Part shown: positions 1 through 6,409 of the stretch, piece after piece
Layout: each line of letters opens with the position of its first letter
Numbering within the stretch: the stretch's first letter is position 1
NCBI GenBank assembly: GCA_038329845.1
Contig: JBBQNJ010000093.1
Span: 1-16,086 of the forward strand
Origin: JBBQNJ01 sp038329845
Lineage (GTDB): Bacteria > Planctomycetota > Phycisphaerae > Tepidisphaerales > Tepidisphaeraceae
Length of the DNA: 16,086 nucleotides
Direction of reading: 5' to 3'
Made by a program: the position numbers and the translations under genes
Notes under the pieces: model-generated
Seen by the model: only the letters and a program-made list of their open reading frames with translations
Databases searched by the model: none
What the model was told of the DNA's origin: nothing

Positions 1-1
1 T

Positions 2-193
2 TGGTTCGACTTCTACAACCACCGCCGTCCGCACCAGGCGTTGGAGTACCGCACGCCGGCGGAGGTATACGGCATCGGGGATGGGGAAAGATCAGGGACT
101 GTGTCCGGAGCGTTGACGCCTGCCGTCGCTGCGGTCGCCCGTCGGGCTCCCTGCGCGACGGCAGGCGTCAGTGGGCATATGAATCCATCTTAA
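2..193 (+). CDS. IS3-family transposase, C-terminal 63 residues (partial)
   Basis: Frame 2 is open from the window edge to a TAA at 191-193. It begins WFDFYNHRRPHQALEYRTPA, the typical end of the rve/DDE integrase core of IS3-family OrfB proteins, where FYN.RRPHQAL.Y.TPAE is highly conserved. The enzyme would catalyse cut and strand transfer of its IS. The last 35 or so residues after EVYGIG are Ala/Arg-rich, match nothing I recognise and run through a 16-bp inverted repeat, so this tail is probably a poorly conserved extension. The start codon and most of the protein lie outside the window, so intactness cannot be judged. Confidence 0.75.
   Translation, partial: WFDFYNHRRPHQALEYRTPAEVYGIGDGERSGTVSGALTPAVAAVARRAPCATAGVSGHMNPS
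114..170. repeat. 16-bp perfect inverted repeat inside the IS end
   Basis: TGACGCCTGCCGTCGC (114-129) is the exact reverse complement of positions 155-170, separated by a 25-nt loop. It lies within the last codons of the transposase frame. It could form a strong hairpin in the mRNA, acting as a terminator-like or translation-limiting structure near the IS end, but no T-run follows. The role is unknown; the repeat itself is read directly. Confidence 0.6.
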
Positions 194-229
194 CCAAGGC
201 TAAAATGCGCCCAGCGCATGGGGAGCAGC

Positions 230-649
230 TCAGTTGTCGCCGGTGTCGAGGCGAAGATTATCGAACGTCGCGCCGCCGTTATTGGTCGCGCTGGTGACAA
301 GGGGCGAGGTTCCGGAAAAACGGAGGACCGAGCCGCCATCGGCACCCTGGAAGGTGTAGCCGGGGATGCCGAAGCTCATGGTGTTGACATCAATCGTTGT
401 CGCGGCGGCGATGGTGACGGTCTGGGGGCCGGTGTTGAACCGAGCCTCATCGGAACTGGGGCTGGTATTCGGCCAGACGGTGCCCGCACCGGTCCAGTTG
501 GCGGAAATGGTGTCCCAGGTATTATCGCCGCCGTTCCAGACATACTGGCCTGCTTGCGCGCTGGATCCCATGGTGATGGCGCTGGCCGCGGCCAAGGTGA
601 GCAGGGCGTTTCGACGATTGGCCAATCGAAAGTACGTGGGGGAAATCAT
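230..649 (-). pseudogene. Truncated secreted protein gene (N-terminal 139 residues, autotransporter/PEP-CTERM-like)
   Basis: The product starts with a clear signal peptide: basic n-region ending NRR, hydrophobic core LLTLAAASAITM, and an AQA cleavage motif near residue 33. The mature part is Gly/Thr/Asn/Ser-rich with patterns such as YVWNGGDNTWDTISANWTG, typical of very large planctomycete surface proteins with autotransporter-associated beta-strand repeats. Those proteins are usually many hundreds of residues long. Here the frame ends after 139 residues at a TGA that coincides with the inferred IS end at 232. The start is well supported by AGGAGG (655-660) 5 nt upstream of ATG. I read this as a gene disrupted by IS insertion, with its remainder displaced beyond the element. 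It may still be transcribed and export a short fragment. Confidence 0.7.
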
Positions 650-716
650 GCGGGCCTCCTGAAAAGAGAAAGATGATGGCGAGTGGGTACGACCCTCACC
701 GAGAAATCCAAGTTAG

Positions 717-744
717 AATATAACCCCTATTTCCCCCGATGCAA
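717..744 (-). promoter_or_regulatory. Possible sigma70-type promoter for the truncated secreted gene
   Basis: On the minus strand TTGCAT (739-744) and TATATT (717-722) are separated by 16 bp, about 70 nt upstream of the ATG. The -10 matches 5 of 6 consensus bases, the -35 only 3. The region is AT-rich, so chance matches are likely. Confidence 0.3.
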
Positions 745-801
745 GGGAAAAAACTATTTGCACGAAAATCTTTCGCTTGTCATTGCAATTAAAAAATCAC
801 A

Positions 802-823
802 CACCAAATAGGCACCAAATAGG
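802..823. repeat. Two tandem copies of an 11-bp unit CACCAAATAGG
   Basis: CACCAAATAGG occurs at 802-812 and again, identical and adjacent, at 813-823. The second copy runs into the left inverted repeat of the 819-1005 segment. It may be an edge duplication of that element. Confidence 0.7.
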
Positions 824-879
824 GGACGCTCCTTGTAAAATCATTAAGTGAAAGACTTTGCATTGTATTTATGTCACAT

Positions 880-898
880 TTCCGAGCCTCGCTCGGAA
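880..898. repeat. Perfect 8-bp hairpin TTCCGAGC/GCTCGGAA
   Basis: TTCCGAGC (880-887), a CTC loop, then GCTCGGAA (891-898). It is GC-rich within AT-rich DNA and sits near the middle of the candidate mobile element. No T-run follows on either strand, so it is not a convincing intrinsic terminator; a REP-like hairpin is an alternative. Confidence 0.5.
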
Positions 899-955
899 GG
901 AAAATCAAGCGGGCGTGGAATTGTCCGCAGAATAGAGCGACGAAGTGGTACATAA

Positions 956-985
956 TTGTGATATAAAACTATGTTATAAAATAAT
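956..985 (+). promoter_or_regulatory. Weak promoter candidate for mtaB
   Basis: TTGTGA (956-961) and AATAAT (980-985) are spaced 18 bp, about 118 nt upstream of the mtaB ATG. Both lie inside the candidate mobile element, so the element may provide or replace the mtaB promoter. The sequence here is AT-rich and chance matches are expected. Confidence 0.25.
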
Positions 986-1102
986 TTACAAGCCACGTCC
1001 CCTACTAGTAGTGTAATTAAGGTATTAGAATTGTGGCGGGAGTGGCTAGGGTTTTGGTGGGGGGGGGCGGGAGGGCGGGGGAGCGAGTACGATGGCCGGA
1101 CG

Positions 1103-2911
1103 ATGCGGACGTTCTTTGTGGAAACTTTGGGGTGCAAGGTCAATCAGTATGAGGGCGCGCAGATCGGGACGATGCTGAAGGCTCGAGGGTTGACGCCGGT
1201 GCCGCGGGCTTCGGAGGCGGACCTGCGGATCGTGCATACGTGCAGTGTGACCCGCGAGGCGGCGGCGAAGAGCCGGCAGACCATTCGGCGAACGGTGCGG
1301 GCAGAAGAGGCGAGCGAGGGAACTCGGGCCGGGGAGGCGATGCGACGAGTCCGGATGGGCGGGGCGAGCGAGAAAATCCAGGCGGGCGGAACAGGTCGCG
1401 TGGTCGGCGGGAGCGCGACGCCGTTCGCGGTGCCGGTCCGCGGCGCGGGCGGGGGGATCGCGTTGCCGGTGATCGGGGGTCCGGAGCAGGGAATCGATCG
1501 GGATTCGCCTGCACGGCGCGGCGGGATGAGTCTCGGGGTCAGCGGGAGCGCGACGCCATTCGCGGTGCCGGCCCGCGGCGCGGGCGGGGGGATCGCGTTG
1601 GCGGTGATCGGGGGTTCGGAGCGAGCGATCGATCGGGAGGAGACGGCAGGGCGGAGCGGGATGCGCACGATTGTCACCGGGTGTTTCGCCACCAGCGATG
1701 CGGCGGAGGTGAGGCGAATTCCCGGGGTGGATGCCGTGTTGACCCACCAGGACGATGTGGCTGGGGAGCTTCATGCTCTGCTGGATGAGTGGATGGGCGA
1801 CCGCGGCGCGATGCCCACTGAATGCTCGAGGGGGATCGGGGCAGGGTGTTCGGAAACGGGAATGCGCGGCCTGCCGGCGTTGGAGGCGCATGATTCAACC
1901 CACCAGCGGGCATTTTTGAAAATCCAGGATGGGTGCGACGCCCACTGCACCTATTGCATCATCCCGCGGCTGCGCGGGGGGGTCTGGAGCAAGCCGATCG
2001 AGCGGGCGGTGGATGAAGCCCGCCGTCTGGTTGGGGCCGGCCATGTCGAGATCATCCTGACGGGGATTTTTTTGGGCGCCTATGGCCAGACGACGGCGCG
2101 GCGGGATCGTCGAGGCCCGGCGGCACACCACCCGTTGTCGGGGCTGGTCGAGTCGCTGTGCCGCGAGGTGCCGGGGCTGGCGCGGCTGCGGCTATCCAGC
2201 CTGGAGCCGGGGGATCTGGATGATGAACTGCTATCGACGTTGGCGAGCCAGGAGCAGGTCGTGCCGCATTTCCATTTGCCGCTGCAGTCGGGGTCGGATC
2301 GAATCCTCGCGCGGATGAATCGCCAATACCGGCGCGGACACTACGTGGAGATGATCGAGCGGGTGCGGCGAACGTGGGATCGCCCGGCGATCACCACCGA
2401 TGTGATCGTCGGATTTCCCGGCGAAACCGACGCGGATTTCGCCGCCACGATGGAGGTCGTCGATGCGGCGAAGATTATTCATGTCCACGCTTTTGGCTTT
2501 TCGCCGCGGGAGAAAACGCCTGCGGCGAGGTGGGCCCGAGACGTGCCGTCGCCGCGAATTGTCGCCGAGCGGATCGCGGCACTGACCGATCGGGCGGCGG
2601 TGTTGAGCGCGGAATTTCGGCGGGGATTCGTGGGGGAAACCGTCGGGGTGATCGTGGAACGGTCGGCGCCTCGGTCGGCAGGCGAACCTTGGCAGCACGG
2701 GCGTAGCGAGCGGTATTTCGATGTGAAGTTCGCGGCCGGGGGGGTTCTGCCGGGCCAAATCCTACGGGTCCGTGTCGATCAGATCGTCGCTCGGGACACG
2801 TACGGAACGGTCGTCAGCGATCCCCCGGGCAGATTATTCTTCATTCCGGTTCGAAAGACCAAGCCTTGCCGGGGTCAGGCGAGTTTGATGGACTCGCGGC
2901 CGTTCATGTAG
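1103..2911 (+). CDS. mtaB: tRNA (t6A37-C2)-methylthiotransferase MtaB, with a repeat-rich insertion
   Basis: Radical-SAM methylthiotransferase that converts t6A37 to ms2t6A37 in ANN-decoding tRNAs. The start TLGCKVNQYE is diagnostic of MtaB rather than MiaB or RimO. The three Cys of the N-terminal UPF0004 domain are C11, C47 (HTCSVT) and C194 (VTGC). The radical-SAM motif is C278-X3-C282-X2-C285, and a TRAM-like domain follows toward the C-terminus. The ATG at 1103 is chosen because the family begins right at this motif; an upstream TTG (1031) would add 24 Gly/Trp-rich residues. No clear Shine-Dalgarno is visible. The protein is 602 residues against about 430 for the family, mostly because roughly 120 residues of Gly/Arg/Ala-rich repeats sit between residues 66 and 187. 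The last residues read into the antisense of serS, and the two genes overlap by 37 bp tail to tail. Confidence 0.88.
   Translation: MRTFFVETLGCKVNQYEGAQIGTMLKARGLTPVPRASEADLRIVHTCSVTREAAAKSRQTIRRTVRAEEASEGTRAGEAMRRVRMGGASEKIQAGGTGRVVGGSATPFAVPVRGAGGGIALPVIGGPEQGIDRDSPARRGGMSLGVSGSATPFAVPARGAGGGIALAVIGGSERAIDREETAGRSGMRTIVTGCFATSDAAEVRRIPGVDAVLTHQDDVAGELHALLDEWMGDRGAMPTECSRGIGAGCSETGMRGLPALEAHDSTHQRAFLKIQDGCDAHCTYCIIPRLRGGVWSKPIERAVDEARRLVGAGHVEIILTGIFLGAYGQTTARRDRRGPAAHHPLSGLVESLCREVPGLARLRLSSLEPGDLDDELLSTLASQEQVVPHFHLPLQSGSDRILARMNRQYRRGHYVEMIERVRRTWDRPAITTDVIVGFPGETDADFAATMEVVDAAKIIHVHAFGFSPREKTPAARWARDVPSPRIVAERIAALTDRAAVLSAEFRRGFVGETVGVIVERSAPRSAGEPWQHGRSERYFDVKFAAGGVLPGQILRVRVDQIVARDTYGTVVSDPPGRLFFIPVRKTKPCRGQASLMDSRPFM
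1409..1678 (+). repeat. Two in-frame 135-bp direct repeats inside mtaB
   Basis: Unit 1 (1409-1543) and unit 2 (1544-1678) are tandem, each 45 codons, beginning GSATPFAVP and sharing RGAGGGIAL and VIGG. The first 90 or so bases of each unit are nearly identical. Unit 1 ends MSLGVS followed by GS, and unit 2 ends MRTIVT followed by GC. The repeat thus appears to include a degenerate copy of the conserved VTGC segment, with Cys replaced by Ser in the earlier copy. Both units keep the reading frame. Confidence 0.85.
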
Positions 2912-4191
2912 GGGCGCAGGGCGTCGGGGACGGTGATCGAGCCGTCCTGGTTCTGATAGTTTTCGAGGATGGGGATGAGGATGCGGGGGCTGGCGACGAC
3001 GGTGTTGTTCAGCGTGTGGGCGAAGCGGATTTTCCCATCGTCGTCCTTGTAGCGCAGGTTCAGCCGCCGCGCCTGGAATTCGTAGAGCCTCGAGGCCGAG
3101 TGGGTTTCGCCGTAGCCGGCGTCGGGATCGGCTGCGGCGGCGCGGCTGGGCATCCAGGTTTCCACATCCATCATGGCCGCGTTTTTCACGCCGATGTCGC
3201 CGGTGCAGCATTGGATGACGCGGTAGGGGAGGTTGAGTTTTTGCAGTAATGCCTCGGCGTAGGAGAGCATTTCGCGGTTCCAGCGTTTGCTCTCTTCGAT
3301 GTCATTGCGGCAGATGACGACCTGCTCGCATTTTTCGAACTGGTGGACGCGGTAGAGCCCCTTGGTGTCCTTGCCGTAGGTCCCGGCCTCGCGGCGAAAG
3401 CAGGTGCTGATGGCGGTGTATTTCAAGGGAAGGCGCTGGGCGTCGATCACCTCGTCGCCGTGATAGGCGGTGAGGGCGACTTCGGCGGTTCCGGTGAGGA
3501 ACCGTTCTTCGTCGCCGGTTTCGGACGGTTCGCCGACACGGTAGGCCTGCTCGCGGCCGCCGGGGAAAAAGCCGGTTCCGCGCATGGCCGATTCGCGCAC
3601 CAGCACGGGCACGACCATGGGGGTAAAGCCTTTTTCGTGGACCATCATATCGAACGCGAGTCGCAGCACGGCCCAATGCAGTTCGGCCCCGGCGCCCTTG
3701 AGATAGTAGCTTCGGCTGCCGGCGATATTCACGCCGCGGGCGAAGTCGATCAGGCCGAGTTTTTCGCCGAGTTCATCGTGTCCGCGGGGCTTGAAGTTGA
3801 ATTTGCGAGGTTCGCCCCATTTGTAGAGTACGACGTTGTCGGCGGCGTCCTTTCCGGCGGGCACCTCGGGGTCCGGGGGCTGGGGCACCTGGTCGAGCAG
3901 CGCCGCGAGGGCCGTTTCGGCCGACTGGCGCTGCTCCTCGAGCTGCTTGAGGCGCGGCTTGAGTTGCCCGACCTTGGCGATGATCGCTTGCCGGGCGGCG
4001 GCGTCCTTGGTCTTGCCGATCTGCTTGCTGGCCTCGTTCTGCTCGGCGCGAATCTGGTCGAATGCGCGTTGAAGCTGGGCGCGTTGCTCATCGAGTTGAA
4101 GGATCTGCTCGATGTCCACCGCCACGTTCTTGAGTTTGGCCCCGGCGCGATACTTCTCGGGGTTCTCGCGCAGGTCGCGCAGATCAATCAT
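2875..4191 (-). CDS. serS: Seryl-tRNA synthetase
   Basis: Cytoplasmic class II synthetase that charges tRNA-Ser (and tRNA-Sec where present). At 438 residues it has the usual length. Residues 1-110 form the long N-terminal coiled-coil tRNA-binding arm (MIDLRDLRENPEKY start, then Gln/Arg/Glu-rich helices). The TAE serine-binding motif is at 235-237, motif 2 at 263-291 (CFRREAGTYGKDTKGLYRVH), and motif 3 at about 393-413. Motif 3 reads NNTVVASPRILIPILEN, where most bacterial enzymes have NGSGLAVGR; the essential Arg (403) is kept, but Gly before it is Pro. The start is fixed by AAAGGAG (4198-4204) 6 nt before ATG. The 3' end overlaps mtaB by 37 bp in convergent orientation. Confidence 0.96.
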   Translation of the reverse strand: MIDLRDLRENPEKYRAGAKLKNVAVDIEQILQLDEQRAQLQRAFDQIRAEQNEASKQIGKTKDAAARQAIIAKVGQLKPRLKQLEEQRQSAETALAALLDQVPQPPDPEVPAGKDAADNVVLYKWGEPRKFNFKPRGHDELGEKLGLIDFARGVNIAGSRSYYLKGAGAELHWAVLRLAFDMMVHEKGFTPMVVPVLVRESAMRGTGFFPGGREQAYRVGEPSETGDEERFLTGTAEVALTAYHGDEVIDAQRLPLKYTAISTCFRREAGTYGKDTKGLYRVHQFEKCEQVVICRNDIEESKRWNREMLSYAEALLQKLNLPYRVIQCCTGDIGVKNAAMMDVETWMPSRAAAADPDAGYGETHSASRLYEFQARRLNLRYKDDDGKIRFAHTLNNTVVASPRILIPILENYQNQDGSITVPDALRPYMNGRESIKLA

Positions 4192-4231
4192 GTCAGGCTC
4201 CTTTCCACGGACGATTCGTCGTGGGTCGATG

Positions 4232-4260
4232 GTTTTACCCGAAAGGCGGATTGGGGGAAA
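4232..4260 (-). promoter_or_regulatory. Possible serS promoter
   Basis: Minus-strand TTTCCC (4255-4260), 17-bp spacer, TAAAAC (4232-4237), about 40 nt upstream of the serS ATG. The match is weak. GTAAAAC also lies just upstream of the MgtC-family gene and ATAAAAC upstream of the small ORF at 4422, so TAAAAC may be a locally used -10 form. An imperfect inverted repeat (about 4205-4224) lies in the predicted leader. Confidence 0.28.
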
Positions 4261-4421
4261 TTGCTCGATGGAGGGTCGCGGGGCGGGCGATGGAAAAGTC
4301 GCCCGCGCGGGGCTGTGAACGGCGAGATTATCGGACTGTCGCCAAACCCACTTTGTTCAACCCCGCATGGATAAAACGCGGTATGCTGGGCGGCGTTCCG
4401 TTTGGCAAAAGGAGTTGAACC

Positions 4422-4571
4422 ATGACCCGATGTAAGACTGTTCGTCGCAGTATTTCTTCCCGCCGTCATTCCGCGACGCCGCGTCCGCGCGGCACGTCGG
4501 CGGGGTCGTTCGTGGGACTGCTCAAGAAGCTGGACCAGGCCAGTGCGCGCCTTGCCCGCGTGCGTCGATGA
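4422..4571 (+). CDS. Small arginine-rich protein, 49 residues, unknown function
   Basis: A short ORF with a strong ribosome binding site: AAAAGGAG (4407-4414) lies 7 nt before ATG. The product carries 11 Arg, 3 Lys and one acidic residue, so it is extremely basic. Residues 7-23 are Arg/Ser/Pro-rich and likely disordered. Residues 29-49 (SFVGLLKKLDQASARLARVR) look like an amphipathic helix. This suggests nucleic acid or ribosome binding, which is inference only; I recognise no family. It is transcribed divergently from serS across a 230-bp gap. Its TGA overlaps an ATG (4568) that opens a 26-codon frame ending at 4648, probably fortuitous. From there to 4809 I see no gene. Confidence 0.55.
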   Translation: MTRCKTVRRSISSRRHSATPRPRGTSAGSFVGLLKKLDQASARLARVRR

Positions 4572-4809
4572 GGGTGAACGCGCCCGGTGCCGAGGCGGTT
4601 GACCTGATCCAACCGGCCCCCTCTCCCCCGGCGTCGATCCCGGCGTGAATCGTGCCGATGCCCATGCGTACGCGGGCATCCGCCGACGCGCCGATCTCAC
4701 TGCATCCGCGTCGGGGCCCGATCAGGGCTCCCACACCCGGCGCGGATCCACTCGTCAGGCTCCCGTCGGGATTCCCCACACGGTTCCCGGCGGGGGCCTC
4801 TTGTTTTAT

Positions 4810-5502
4810 TCAGGCGTATTCGGTCGGATCGTGCAGTTCTGCCTCGATGAATCCGCGGCGGCGCAGGCGGCAGGCGTCGCAATGTCCGCAGGCTCGGCCG
4901 TCGGGCGTCGGGTCGTAGCAACTGTGAGTCATCGCGTAGTTCACCCCCAGGGCCGAGCCGGCGCGGATAATGTCGGCTTTGCTCATCGTCATCAGCGGCG
5001 CGTGAATACGGAACCGCCGTCCCTGGATCGTCATCCGGGTCGCCAGGTTGGCCATGCGCTCGAAGGCTTCGATGAACTGCGGCCGGCAGTCGGGATATCC
5101 GCTGTAGTCCACGGCATTGACCCCGACGAACACGTCGGCCACGTTCATGACCTCGGCCCAGGCCAGGGCATGGCTGAGAAAAATGGTGTTCCTTGCCGGA
5201 ACGTAGGTGACGGGCACATCGCGGTCCATCTGCGCTTCGGAGCGATCCTTGGGCACGTCGATCGCGTCGGTGAGGGCGCTGTGCCCGAACTGGCGAAGGT
5301 CGATGCGGATCACGCGATGTTCGGCGGCACCGAGCGCCCGCACGACCCGTTCGGCCGCCGCCAACTCGTGGCGATGACGCTGGCCGTAGTCGAAGGTCAT
5401 CGAGTAGAGCGGGGCATATCCGCGATCGCGGGCGATCGCCATGCAGGTGGCCGAATCCAGCCCGCCGGAAACGAGGACGATCGCCGGTTCCGATTCGCTC
5501 AT
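4810..5502 (-). CDS. queC: 7-cyano-7-deazaguanine synthase QueC
   Basis: ATP-dependent conversion of 7-carboxy-7-deazaguanine and ammonia to preQ0, the precursor of queuosine. The 230 residues match the family length. The P-loop pyrophosphatase motif SGGLDS is at residues 12-17, FDYGQRH follows at about 38-44, and the Zn-binding cluster is C195, C205, C208, C211 (CYDP...CGHCDAC). No other que gene is in the window. The ATG at 5502 is preceded by no Shine-Dalgarno but by TATAAT ending 8 nt upstream, which argues for a leaderless transcript. The gene is a stand-alone unit, with about 240 bp to the small ORF and 166 bp to the divergent MgtC-family gene. Confidence 0.95.
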   Translation of the reverse strand: MSESEPAIVLVSGGLDSATCMAIARDRGYAPLYSMTFDYGQRHRHELAAAERVVRALGAAEHRVIRIDLRQFGHSALTDAIDVPKDRSEAQMDRDVPVTYVPARNTIFLSHALAWAEVMNVADVFVGVNAVDYSGYPDCRPQFIEAFERMANLATRMTIQGRRFRIHAPLMTMSKADIIRAGSALGVNYAMTHSCYDPTPDGRACGHCDACRLRRRGFIEAELHDPTEYA

Positions 5503-5510
5503 CGGGGCGG

Positions 5511-5538
5511 ATTATACGGATCGGGCCACTGTTGAGAA
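5511..5538 (-). promoter_or_regulatory. queC promoter, probably giving a leaderless mRNA
   Basis: Minus-strand TTCTCA (5533-5538; 4/6), 16-bp spacer, perfect TATAAT (5511-5516). Only 8 nt separate the -10 from the queC ATG, so transcription would start at or within a base or two of the start codon. No Shine-Dalgarno fits in that space. Confidence 0.6.
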
Positions 5539-5668
5539 AAGCAGCCGGGACGGCTGCACCACAAGGCGCGATGGCGGGGAGGAACCCCGGCCGACGAGAT
5601 CAAGACTCAAGTCGTCGAGGCGTTCGGGTCTTTCGGAACAAGACGGGCGGGGGTAAAACGCAGGGGCC

Positions 5669-6409
5669 ATGATCGAAGGCATTCAAGAACTCGAGGCTTG
5701 GTTGGCGCGGTTCGGGGCCGATCTGGGTTGGCCGCTGGAGGCGGTGCTGAAGCTGGCGCTGGCGGCGGTGGCGGGGGGGCTGGTGGGGCTGGAGCGGGAG
5801 CTGCGCGGAAGACAGGCGGGGTTTCGCACGCACATGCTGGTCTGCCTGGGCAGCGCGCTGGTGATGATCGTTTCGATGCGATTCGCCACGCATCCATGGG
5901 GCCCGGTGCCGGTGGGGGTCAACATCAACATCGACCCGGCCCGCATCGCCTACGGTGTGATGACCGGCGTGGGTTTTCTGGGTGCCGGGACGATCGTGCA
6001 TACCAAGGGGTCGGTGCGCGGGCTGACCACCGCGGCGGCGCTGTGGTGCGTGGCGGCGATCGGGCTTTCGGCGGGGTTTGGGATGTACCTGCTGTGCATC
6101 ATCGTTTCGCTGCTGGTGGTCGCGGCGCTTTGGATATTTGATTACGTCGAGGACTGGCTGCCGAGGCTGCGGATCCGGACCGTAACGATCCGCCGGACTT
6201 GGAAGAGCGGGGTTGTGGCCGAGACGGTGAAGCGGCTGGATGAGCATGGGCTTAAGACCCTGGACGCCAACTTTCAGCGCTCGGACGACATGAAGATGGT
6301 GGACATCGGGCTGCGGATCGGATTCACCCGGCGCGCGCAATACTTCAGGTTCGAGCGGCAGGTCGCCGAGGATGAGGATTTTGAATTGATGAGCACTCGT
6401 GAAGTGTGA
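5669..6409 (+). CDS. MgtC/SapB-family inner membrane protein
   Basis: A polytopic membrane protein of 246 residues. The N-terminal MgtC domain has about five hydrophobic segments (roughly 22-41, 54-71, 91-110, 118-136, 138-157). Family signatures are GLERELRGRQAGFRTH near 40-55 and GVGFLGAGTIV...VRGLTTAAALW near 100-126. MgtC proteins are linked to growth at low Mg2+ and, in Salmonella, to control of the F-ATPase, but most environmental homologues have no proven role. Residues 165-246 form a soluble C-terminal domain like those of the longer SapB-type members. The ATG at 5669 has GGGG only 2 nt upstream and a TAAAAC box (5654-5659) 9 nt upstream, so the start may be leaderless. The stop abuts the pdxH stop with no gap. 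Confidence 0.9.
   Translation: MIEGIQELEAWLARFGADLGWPLEAVLKLALAAVAGGLVGLERELRGRQAGFRTHMLVCLGSALVMIVSMRFATHPWGPVPVGVNINIDPARIAYGVMTGVGFLGAGTIVHTKGSVRGLTTAAALWCVAAIGLSAGFGMYLLCIIVSLLVVAALWIFDYVEDWLPRLRIRTVTIRRTWKSGVVAETVKRLDEHGLKTLDANFQRSDDMKMVDIGLRIGFTRRAQYFRFERQVAEDEDFELMSTREV

Larger units (their letters stand above)
1..232 (+). mobile_element. Right-hand end of an IS3-like insertion sequence (left part outside window)
   Basis: The segment holds the 3' end of an IS3-family transposase and then about 40 bp of non-coding DNA. Read on the minus strand from 232 inward, the putative outer end starts TGAGCTGCTCCCC, which resembles the TGA(A/G)CTG..CCC ends of many IS3-family elements; such elements usually end TG...CA with the transposase stop a few dozen bases from the end, as here. 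A TGCGC/GCGCA hairpin (206-218) lies just inside. The boundary at 232 is inferred. It agrees with the disruption of the minus-strand gene that stops at 230. The left end and any target duplication lie outside the window. Confidence 0.6.
819..1005. mobile_element. Candidate MITE-like element with 21-bp imperfect terminal inverted repeats
   Basis: Positions 819-839 and the reverse complement of 985-1005 match at 17 of 21 bases, sharing TAGGGGACG and TTGTAAA cores. The 187-bp segment has no plausible ORF, is far more AT-rich than the flanking genes, and contains a strong internal hairpin (880-898). The right end runs into the palindrome CTACTAGTAG (1002-1011). This layout fits a small non-autonomous transposable element or a REP-type mobile unit. 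The family is not recognised. The adjoining stretches 661-818 and 1006-1102 hold no gene I can support; 1059-1082 is a G-rich run just before mtaB. Confidence 0.45.

Noticed and set aside
874..1143. Minus-strand 89-codon frame across the AT-rich island
   Set aside because: It crosses the candidate mobile element and the G-run, has no domain and overlaps the mtaB start.
1046..1891. Long minus-strand open frames opposite mtaB (Arg/Pro-rich)
   Set aside because: They are antisense shadows of a GC-rich gene with clear MtaB motifs; their products are low-complexity and have no recognisable domain.
3343..4374. 343-codon plus-strand frame opposite serS
   Set aside because: It lies antisense to a fully conserved SerRS; no domain is recognisable and the composition follows the complementary codons.
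4522..4779. Minus-strand 85-codon frame downstream of queC (GTG start)
   Set aside because: It overlaps the small ORF with the good ribosome binding site, has no Shine-Dalgarno at useful spacing and shows no known domain.
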